Shown: positions 26,222-33,593 of the stretch, piece after piece
How the letters are laid out: the number at the start of each line of letters is the position of its first letter
How positions within the stretch are numbered: position 1 is the first letter of the stretch
NCBI GenBank assembly: GCA_965207595.1
Contig: CBDBMW010000009.1
Location: forward strand, 248,001-312,000
Length of the DNA: 64,000 bases
Reading direction: 5' to 3'
DNA from: JAGWAJ01 sp026707615
GTDB lineage: Bacteria > Acidobacteriota > Vicinamibacteria > Vicinamibacterales > UBA8438
Notes under the pieces: model-generated
What the model saw: only the letters and a program-made list of their open reading frames with translations
Databases searched by the model: none
What the model was told of the DNA's origin: nothing
Position numbers and translations under genes: made by a program

Positions 26222-28438
26222 ATGCGAGGAGGTTCCCGGGGCCGGCGGGGCAGGTCGCGGGACCGGCCGGACCGCGGAGGGGGCTCCCCGGGGCGGTCGC
26301 GCGCCGGCGTCCGGTTCACGCCCGGACGCGGAGCGGCCGCGCTGCTGCTGGCCGGGGCCGGCGCGGCGCTCGTCTGGTTCTGGCCGGGCGCTGCACCGGC
26401 CCCGCGGGTCGAGCGGACCGCCGATCAGAACGTGCTGCTCGTCACCATCGACACGCTGCGCGCCGATGCGCTCGGCAGCTACGGCGGACCGGCCGCGACC
26501 CCCAACCTGGACCGCCTGGCCGCGGCCGGCGTCCGCTTCGAGTTCGCCCACGCGCATGCCGTGGTGACGCTGCCCTCGCACGCCAGCATCCTCACCGGCG
26601 TGTACCCCTTCCAGCACGGCATCCACGACAACTCGGGCTATCGACTGCCGGCCGACCGCCCGACCCTGGCCTCGATGCTCCGCGGCGAGGGCTTCGCCAC
26701 CGGGGCGTTCGTGGCCGCGTTCCCGCTCGACAGCCAGTTCGGGCTCGACACCGGCTTCGACGTGTACGACGACCGCTTCGGGCACGCGGAGGGGCCCTCC
26801 GACTTCACGATCGCCGAGCGGCCGGCCGAGGCGGTGGTCGCCGTGGCCCGCGACTGGATCGAGGCGCAGACCGAGCGGTGGTTCGCGTGGGTGCACCTGT
26901 TCGACCCGCACGCCGTCTACCGGCCGCCGCCCCCCTTCGACGCCCGCTACGCGGCGAGCCCGTACCACGGCGAGGTGGCCTACACCGACTACGCGCTCGG
27001 GCCGCTCCTCGCCGCGGCGGCGGCGGGCGGGGCGCGCCCGACGTTCGTCGTGGTCACGTCCGACCACGGGGAATCCCTCGGGGAGCATGGCGAGCGGACC
27101 CACGGCCTGTTCGCCTACGAGGCCACGCTCCGGGTGCCGCTGATCCTCGCCCAGGTCGGTCCGCGAGCGGCGGAACGGCCGGGTGACGGCGTCGTCGCGT
27201 CGGAGCCCGCCCGCCACGTGGACATTCTTCCGTCGGTCCTCGACGCGCTCGCGCTGCCGGCGCCTCCCGCGCTGCCGGGCCGTTCGCTGCTGAACCCCGC
27301 GGCCGGCGACACCGGCACCGAGCCGCTCTCGTACTTCGAGGCGCTGTCCGCGTCCCTCAACCGGGGGTGGGCGCCGCTGCGCGGGGTGCTGGCGGGGAGG
27401 GACAAGTACATCGATCTGCCGCTGACAGAGCTGTACGACCTCGAGGCGGACCCCGCCGAGTCGGAGAACCTGGTCGCGGGGCGCGCGGGGCGCGCGGGGG
27501 AGCTGGCCGCACTGCTGGAGGACCTGCCGGCGTCGGATCCGCTCGACCGCCGCATCGCGGAGACGGCCGAGGTGGCCGAGCGCCTGCAGTCCCTCGGCTA
27601 CCTCCGGGGATCGGCGCCCGCGAAGGAGAGCTACACGGCCGCCGACGACCCGAAGCGCCTCGCCCACCTGGACGAGGCGATCCACCGCGGCGTGGACCTG
27701 TTCCAGCGCGGCCGGGCGCGCGAGGCCATCGAGGTCTACCGGGGCGTCATCGCCGAACGCCCGGAGCTGGAGCTGGCCCACCGGCACCTGGCCTTCCTGC
27801 ACTGGTCGCAGGGCGAGGTCGACGAGGCGATCGCGGTCCTGACCGGCGCGCGGGACGCCGGCATCGCCAGCCCGTCCGCCGCCGGCCAGCTCGGGATCTA
27901 TCTGGCCGAGAGCGGCCGCGCGGACGAGGCCGTGCCGCTGCTCGAGGCGCTGGTTGCCGGCGAGCGGCCGCCCCTCGACCCGCTGAACGCGCTCGGGATC
28001 GCCTACGCCCGCCGGGGCGACGCGGACCGGGCCCTGGGGACCTTCGAGCGCGTCATCGAGCTCGACCCCGACAACGCGATGGCGCTCGAGAACATCGGCA
28101 CGGTCCACGTCCAGCGCGGGGATCGAGCGGCGGCGGCCGCCGCTTTCGAGCGCGCGGTGGCGCTCGCGCCGCGTTCCTCGCGCGCGCACGCCGGACTGGG
28201 AGTGGTGCAGCTCCGGGGAGGCGATCGGGAGGCGGCGGTCGCCAGCTGGACCCGCGCCGTCGAGCTCGATCCGGCCAACTTCGATGCCCTGTTCAACCTG
28301 GCCACCGAGCTGGTCAACGCGGGCGACCGCGCGGCGGCGCGCCCGTACCTGGAGCGGTTCGTACGGACTGCGCCGCCGGCCTTCTACGCCGCGGACATCC
28401 GGCGCCTCGCGGGCGTGCTGGAGAGCATCCCGCGCTGA
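26222..28438 (+). CDS. Sulfatase-like (alkaline phosphatase superfamily) protein with C-terminal TPR repeats
   Basis: This 738-residue protein has an Arg-rich N-terminus and one hydrophobic segment (about residues 38-58), so the catalytic domain should face the periplasm. Metal-ligand motifs of the superfamily are present: VTIDTLRADALG (Asp77) and TSDHGESLGEHG. The nucleophile position reads T116-L-P-S-H, with Thr where formylglycine-type sulfatases carry Cys or Ser in C/S-x-P-S-R, and His instead of the Arg. It is therefore probably a phosphodiesterase, phosphoglycerol transferase-like or non-sulfatase member. Residues about 480-730 form tandem TPR units (DEAIAVLTGARDAGI..., ALGTFERVIELDPDNAMALENIGTVHVQRGD..., AAFERAVALAP). 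ATG 26222 abuts the previous stop. Confidence 0.87.
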   Translation: MRGGSRGRRGRSRDRPDRGGGSPGRSRAGVRFTPGRGAAALLLAGAGAALVWFWPGAAPAPRVERTADQNVLLVTIDTLRADALGSYGGPAATPNLDRLAAAGVRFEFAHAHAVVTLPSHASILTGVYPFQHGIHDNSGYRLPADRPTLASMLRGEGFATGAFVAAFPLDSQFGLDTGFDVYDDRFGHAEGPSDFTIAERPAEAVVAVARDWIEAQTERWFAWVHLFDPHAVYRPPPPFDARYAASPYHGEVAYTDYALGPLLAAAAAGGARPTFVVVTSDHGESLGEHGERTHGLFAYEATLRVPLILAQVGPRAAERPGDGVVASEPARHVDILPSVLDALALPAPPALPGRSLLNPAAGDTGTEPLSYFEALSASLNRGWAPLRGVLAGRDKYIDLPLTELYDLEADPAESENLVAGRAGRAGELAALLEDLPASDPLDRRIAETAEVAERLQSLGYLRGSAPAKESYTAADDPKRLAHLDEAIHRGVDLFQRGRAREAIEVYRGVIAERPELELAHRHLAFLHWSQGEVDEAIAVLTGARDAGIASPSAAGQLGIYLAESGRADEAVPLLEALVAGERPPLDPLNALGIAYARRGDADRALGTFERVIELDPDNAMALENIGTVHVQRGDRAAAAAAFERAVALAPRSSRAHAGLGVVQLRGGDREAAVASWTRAVELDPANFDALFNLATELVNAGDRAAARPYLERFVRTAPPAFYAADIRRLAGVLESIPR

Positions 28439-28544
28439 CGCTCGCGGCCGTCCTGTGACAGCCGTCCTGCGTCGGACATCCTGCGACGGCCGTCCCTCGC
28501 CGGACGTCCAGGGAGCGCCTCGATCCGGGGAGGGGAACTGCCTC

Positions 28545-28576
28545 GCCGTTTGGCGACAAATCTGTCGCCAAACGGC
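28545..28576. promoter_or_regulatory. Perfect 14-bp palindrome upstream of the TonB receptor operon
   Basis: GCCGTTTGGCGACA (28545-28558) and its exact reverse complement (28563-28576) are separated by AATC. It lies 107 nt after the sulfatase-like stop and 105 nt before the receptor start. No T-run follows, so an intrinsic terminator is unlikely. The inner core GGCGACA-N4-TGTCGCC has the size and symmetry of a dimeric repressor operator (for example BlaI/CopY- or PadR-like), and TTACGAT just downstream (about 28588) could be a -10 element. The binding protein is unknown. Confidence 0.6.
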
Positions 28577-28681
28577 ATCTGCTGCTGTTACGATGGGGAT
28601 ACGTGGCGGGAGCGCGGAAGGTTCCCGATAGTTCGAGCGCCGGTTCCGCTGCTCCCGCTCACGTGATGGGAGGGCGGCGAG

Positions 28682-31579
28682 ATGAAACGGCGAACGTATC
28701 GTGCGGCACTGGGCGCGGCCACCGGGCTGGCGCTCGTTCTGCTGGCGGCACCTGCCTCGGCCCAGGTCGACCTGGGCCGCATCGACCTCACCGTCGAGGA
28801 CACCACCGGCGCCGTGCTTCCGGGCGCCTCCGTAGCTATCACCGGCCCGGAGGATCGCTCCGACATCTTCACCGACGTGCAGGGCGAGGCGCACCTGTTG
28901 CGGCTGCCTCCCGGCACCTACGAGGTGCGCGTCGAGCTGCCCGGGTTCAGCGCCTACGTCGACACCGCGGTCCAGGTGCGGGCGGCGGCGTCGACCCCGA
29001 TGATCGCGACGCTGGAGGTGGGCGGGCTCGACGAGACGATCACGGTCACGGGGATCTCGCCGATCGTCGACCCCCGACGCCAGAGCACCGACACCCACGT
29101 CACCCTGGAGGAGCTGCAGGAGATTCCGTCGTCGCGCGATCCGTGGGTGGTGCTGCAGACGATACCCGGCGTCATCGTCGACCGCGTCAACGTCGGCGGT
29201 GCCGAATCCGGCCAGCAGTCGAACTACATGGCCAAGGGCGCCAGCAGCGGGGAGAACACCTGGACCCTCGACGGCGTCGTGATCACGGACATGGCGTCCC
29301 TCTCTTCCCCCACCTACTGGGACTTCGACCAGTTCCAGGAGGTGCGCATCAACACCGGCGGCGCCGACGTCCGGAACCAGACCCCCGGGGCCGCGGTGGA
29401 CGTGGTGCTCAAGAGCGGCAGCAACCAGTACCACGGCAGCGTGCGCGGCTACTTCGCCAACGAGGCGCTGCAGCGCAACAACCTGTCGCCGGCGCTGGCC
29501 GAGTCCATCGGCGGGCAGACCGGCAAGGGCAACCGCATGGAGCAGTACCGGGACTACGGCTTCGAGATCGGCGGCCCGCTCGTTCGGGACCGGCTGTGGG
29601 GCTGGGGCGCGCTGGGCGAGACCGACATCCGCCTGCGGACCCTGATCGACACCTCCGACCGCACCACGCTGACCAACCGGGCCCTGAAGCTGCAGGGGCA
29701 GGTGACGGACGGGCTGCGCCTCGGCTTCAACCACTTCAACGGGGCGAAGATCAAGCTGGGCCGGAACGCCAGTCCGACGCGGCCCGACGAGACCACCTGG
29801 GACCAGGGCAACCTGGGCTCGGGCCTCTATACCGGCTCGGGAAACTGGGTCGGGGGCGACCTGGTCGTGAGCGCCAAGGGGAGCATCTACAACAACGGCT
29901 TCTTCCTGGAGCCGCGCGGCGGTCTCGACGTCGAAGGCGTCTACCGCGACGTCAACCGCGTCTGGCACAACTCGTTCGTCGACTACCGCTCCTATCGCCC
30001 GCAGCGCGTGGCCAGCGTCGACACCAACTACTTCCGCGCGAACCACGAGCTGAAGCTCGGCTTCGGCTGGCGCAAGAACACCGTCGAGTCCCAGAGCACC
30101 TGGCCGGGGACGGGGCACTACTCCATCCATCTCCCCAGCTATCCCCAGAACGGCCTCATGCTGCCGGTCATCGTGGCGGACGCGGTGAGCAACAGCGAGG
30201 GGCGCTACCTGCACTTCTACGCCAGCGACCGGATCTCGATGGACCGTCTCACCGTCGACGTGGGTATCCGCTACGATCGGTCGACCTCGTCCCTGCTGGA
30301 GGCGAGCCGCGGGGCGAACCCGCTGGTCCCCAACCTCCTGCCGGCCCTGACCGCACCGGCGCTGCACGACACCCACACGTTCGACATCCTCGCCCCCCGC
30401 ATCGGCATCAGCTACGCCCTCGGCGAGGATGCGGACACGCTCCTGCGCGCCAGCTACGGGCAGTTCGCGTCCCAGTTGGCGGCGGGCTCCGCCCAGCAGA
30501 TAGCGAGCCCGATCTACTACTCGGCCGCCGCCTACCTGGCCGTCGACCTCAACGGGGACGGCATCGCGCAACCGGACGAGCTGCTGCTGGACGCCGGCCT
30601 GATCGACGCCAGCGGATTCAATCCGAACAACCCGACGTCGACCGACAGCGTCAATCAGGTGTCGCCCGATCTGACCTCACCGCGGACGCACGAGGTGATC
30701 TTCGGCGTCGACCGCGAACTGCCCATTCCCAACTCGGCCCTCACGGCGTCGGTGACCTACCGGCGGTTCACCAACTTCCGGTGGTACCCGCTGATCGGCA
30801 TCACCTCCGCCGACTACGGCATCGTGGACACCATCACCGCGGCGCTCCCGGAGTCCGCCGGCGGAGGATCGGCCAGCCAGGACGTCTACGCGCCGCTCCC
30901 GGGCGTCGTGCTGCCGCCCGGCAACGGTTCCGAGGAGCGCAACCGGAACGGGTATCACCAGCAGTACTGGGGGTGGGAGACCAACTTCATCAAGCGCCTG
31001 AGCAACCGCTGGATGGCGCGCATCGGCTACTCCTGGAACGACCACCGGGAGTACTTCACCGACCGTGCGGCGGCAATCATCGATCCGACGCCGACGCCCA
31101 ACAACCCGAAGCGCGACGGCGGCCTCGTGATTACGAGCACCGGCGGCAGCGGGAAGTCCGACATCTTCTTCCTGACGCCGAAGTACCAGTTCGTCGCCAA
31201 CGGGCTCTACCAGGCACCGCTGGGCATCAACGTAGCCGCCAACCTGCTCGTCCGCCAGGGCTACGGGCAGCCCTACTTCCAGGAGATCCAGGCCCATCCG
31301 CGGGACGCGGGGGCATTCAAGGAGGTGCTGCTCAGCCCCGACGTGGGCGCCAACCGGCTGCCGGCCATCAAGAGCTTCGACCTGCGCGTCGGGAAGGAGT
31401 TCCGCCTCGACGAGGTCACGCTGAACATCGACCTCGACTGGTTCAACATCCTCAACGCGGGGACCGTGCTCGGCCGGCAGTACGACGTCGGGGCGGCCCC
31501 GGGGCTGACCGGCCCGGGACAGACGCTGGAGATCATGAACCCGAGCCTGCTCCGCCTCGGCTTCCGGGTCGGCTTCTAG
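28682..31579 (+). CDS. TonB-dependent receptor, Oar-like, with carboxypeptidase-regulatory-like N-terminal domain
   Basis: The 965-residue outer-membrane protein has a signal peptide (ending APASAQ), a carboxypeptidase regulatory-like domain (residues about 30-115; VDLGRIDLTVEDTTGAVLPGASVAITGPED), a plug domain (about 125-230; YMAKGASSGENTWTLDGVVITD) and a beta-barrel ending in LGFRVGF, whose terminal Phe is the barrel-assembly signal. It is shorter than the second receptor in the window (43581-46961). These receptors import large or rare nutrients with TonB energy; substrate is unknown. GGAGGGCGGCGAG precedes ATG 28682. The exported metalloprotease begins 12 nt after its stop, and the pair sits behind a palindromic element, so protease and uptake are probably co-regulated. 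Confidence 0.93.
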   Translation: MKRRTYRAALGAATGLALVLLAAPASAQVDLGRIDLTVEDTTGAVLPGASVAITGPEDRSDIFTDVQGEAHLLRLPPGTYEVRVELPGFSAYVDTAVQVRAAASTPMIATLEVGGLDETITVTGISPIVDPRRQSTDTHVTLEELQEIPSSRDPWVVLQTIPGVIVDRVNVGGAESGQQSNYMAKGASSGENTWTLDGVVITDMASLSSPTYWDFDQFQEVRINTGGADVRNQTPGAAVDVVLKSGSNQYHGSVRGYFANEALQRNNLSPALAESIGGQTGKGNRMEQYRDYGFEIGGPLVRDRLWGWGALGETDIRLRTLIDTSDRTTLTNRALKLQGQVTDGLRLGFNHFNGAKIKLGRNASPTRPDETTWDQGNLGSGLYTGSGNWVGGDLVVSAKGSIYNNGFFLEPRGGLDVEGVYRDVNRVWHNSFVDYRSYRPQRVASVDTNYFRANHELKLGFGWRKNTVESQSTWPGTGHYSIHLPSYPQNGLMLPVIVADAVSNSEGRYLHFYASDRISMDRLTVDVGIRYDRSTSSLLEASRGANPLVPNLLPALTAPALHDTHTFDILAPRIGISYALGEDADTLLRASYGQFASQLAAGSAQQIASPIYYSAAAYLAVDLNGDGIAQPDELLLDAGLIDASGFNPNNPTSTDSVNQVSPDLTSPRTHEVIFGVDRELPIPNSALTASVTYRRFTNFRWYPLIGITSADYGIVDTITAALPESAGGGSASQDVYAPLPGVVLPPGNGSEERNRNGYHQQYWGWETNFIKRLSNRWMARIGYSWNDHREYFTDRAAAIIDPTPTPNNPKRDGGLVITSTGGSGKSDIFFLTPKYQFVANGLYQAPLGINVAANLLVRQGYGQPYFQEIQAHPRDAGAFKEVLLSPDVGANRLPAIKSFDLRVGKEFRLDEVTLNIDLDWFNILNAGTVLGRQYDVGAAPGLTGPGQTLEIMNPSLLRLGFRVGF

Positions 31580-31591
31580 GCGCCGTAGCCG

Positions 31592-33421
31592 ATGTCCTGG
31601 CTCGCGCGCGCGCTCAGAATCGGGGTGCCGGCCGCCGCCCTGGCGGCCGGCTCGCCCACTCCGCTAGCCGCCCAGAACCCCTGCCCCGACATGACGGCGG
31701 CGGCGGCCCTGCAGGGTCGCGCCGCGGCGCCGCCCTTCGGCGTCGACAAGCGTTTCGGGACGGTCGACGACGGCGGGCGCTGGGGCGTCCTCGACAGCGT
31801 CTGGAACCATCGCGCGGCGCTCGAGAAAGGCCTGCTGCGGCCGGTGGCCGCGGACGATTCGGAGGAGACCCAGGTCGAGGCCGAGGACATCGGCGAGATC
31901 GCGGTGCTTCGGAACGAGGGCGACCTCGTCCGGGCGGCGAACATCTACGACCTGCGCGACGTCAAGCTCCGCTTCAGCCCCAACGACGATGGCGGCTACG
32001 ACGTATCGCACCTCGGCACGGCCACCTGGCGCTCGCCGGTAGGCGAGCAACTGACGCTGGGCGACGACGACAGCACGTCGCTGGAGCTGCCGTTCGAGTT
32101 CTCCTACTACGCGAACACGCACGAGGACGCCTTCGTCAACTCGGACGGCAACATCACCTTCGAGGAGGCGGACAGCGCCAGCACCTCGCGCAACGTCTCC
32201 CGGCTGCTCTCCGGGGCACCGCGCATCGCGCCCTTCCTCGCCGATCTGGACCCGTCCAGTGGCGGCGGGGTATACGCGCAGACCGGGGAGGATGCCGTCA
32301 CCGTGACCTGGTGCGCGGTCCCCGAGTACGGGTCGCAGCTCACCACCACCGTGCAGGCCGCACTGCTCTCGACCGGCGTCGTCGAGATGACGTTCGACGC
32401 CGGCATCGGGACGGGCACGGCACTCGTCGGGCTCTCCCCGGGCCGCACTACCTCGTTCGAGTCGGTCGACCTGAGCGATACCGCCGGCGCCACCGGCGGC
32501 AGCGCCGCGGTCGGCGAGCGCTTCGCGCTGCGGGGCGAGCTCGACACGGTCGCCGTGGCGCAGAAGTTCCTGCAGTCGCACCCGGACGCCTACGACCAGG
32601 TGATCATCTGGACGGATGCGCCGATCCTCATCGATGCGTTCGCCTACCACGTCACGATCGCGAACGACATCCAGGGCATCGGCATGCCGACCTACGACAT
32701 TCCGTCCGACTTCGGAAGCGACGAGCTCAGCGGCATCGCCGTGATGGGATGGCTCGGGAAGTACTCCGACGACACGGAGATGAAGCTGTTCGAGGGGGGA
32801 GAGGACACCACCCTGAGCATTCTCGGGCACGAGGTGGGCCACCGCTGGCTCGCGTTCCCGGACTTCAGCAACCACGACCGCGTGCGCTCGTCGGCGCTCC
32901 TCGGCCGGGACCACGCCCACTGGAGCTTCTTCTTCGACTCGGACGCCTCGGTGATGGAGGGCAACGACATCGAAGACCTCGGGGGCGGAGCCTTCCGGAC
33001 CGTGGCCGCCGTGGAAGGCTACAGCCCACTCGATCAGTACATGATGGGCCTGCGCGACGCCTCCGACGTGCCGTCGTTCTTCTATGTCGAGGCACCGACG
33101 AACACGAGCCCGCCGGCCCGCCGCACGGGATCGCCGCAGGTGGGAGTGACCTTCAACGGCACCCGGCGCGACGTCCTCATCGAGGACGTCATCGAGGTCG
33201 AGGGGGAACGCGTCCCGAGCGCCGCCGACTCGCCCCGGGTGCAGCGGCAGGCATTCATCTACGTCGTCCGGGGGGGGCGCGACCCCAACCCCGAGCACGT
33301 GGCCAAGCTGGACCGGATCCGCCAGCAGTGGGAGACCTACTTCCACACCGCGACCGACAACCGCATGACGGCGGAGACGCGGCTGCGCCCGCCGTCGCCC
33401 CCCGAGACCACCGACCCCTGA
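31592..33421 (+). CDS. Exported zinc metalloprotease-like protein (HExxH)
   Basis: The 609-residue protein has a signal peptide (about residues 1-27). The catalytic zinc motif is ILGHEVGHRW at about residues 410-419 (HEVGH), followed by FPDFSNHDRVR. Downstream, DLGGGAFRTVAAVEGYSPLDQYMMGL resembles the third-ligand/Met region of metallopeptidases but I cannot assign a MEROPS family. Residues about 140-290 (FEFSYYANTHEDAFVNSDGNITFEEADSA, then GVYAQTGEDAVTVTWCAVPEYG) form a beta-rich domain like those found in secreted acidobacterial proteins. It lies 12 nt after the TonB receptor gene and likely digests an extracellular polypeptide whose fragments the receptor imports. Confidence 0.78.
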   Translation: MSWLARALRIGVPAAALAAGSPTPLAAQNPCPDMTAAAALQGRAAAPPFGVDKRFGTVDDGGRWGVLDSVWNHRAALEKGLLRPVAADDSEETQVEAEDIGEIAVLRNEGDLVRAANIYDLRDVKLRFSPNDDGGYDVSHLGTATWRSPVGEQLTLGDDDSTSLELPFEFSYYANTHEDAFVNSDGNITFEEADSASTSRNVSRLLSGAPRIAPFLADLDPSSGGGVYAQTGEDAVTVTWCAVPEYGSQLTTTVQAALLSTGVVEMTFDAGIGTGTALVGLSPGRTTSFESVDLSDTAGATGGSAAVGERFALRGELDTVAVAQKFLQSHPDAYDQVIIWTDAPILIDAFAYHVTIANDIQGIGMPTYDIPSDFGSDELSGIAVMGWLGKYSDDTEMKLFEGGEDTTLSILGHEVGHRWLAFPDFSNHDRVRSSALLGRDHAHWSFFFDSDASVMEGNDIEDLGGGAFRTVAAVEGYSPLDQYMMGLRDASDVPSFFYVEAPTNTSPPARRTGSPQVGVTFNGTRRDVLIEDVIEVEGERVPSAADSPRVQRQAFIYVVRGGRDPNPEHVAKLDRIRQQWETYFHTATDNRMTAETRLRPPSPPETTDP

Positions 33422-33593
33422 TCTTCGGACCGTGGCCCGCGCTCCACGGGTGAGCACGGCGGGCCGCGAGCGGGCGAGGACTGCCTTCCCGGAGGCCCCG
33501 CGAACCGGGCGCCGAGTCCATCGCTCGAGGAGTCCGTCCGCCTGGCGGTGCCGCCTCCCGACCTGCGAGGCGACCCGGGGCCGAGTCGATCGC

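Noticed and set aside
23696..30571. A 2291-codon leftward open frame
   Set aside because: It is antisense to dinB, rsgA, hydrolase, sulfatase-like and receptor genes. Its composition (Arg/Val/Gly/His-rich, no domains) is the shadow expected of high-GC third positions.
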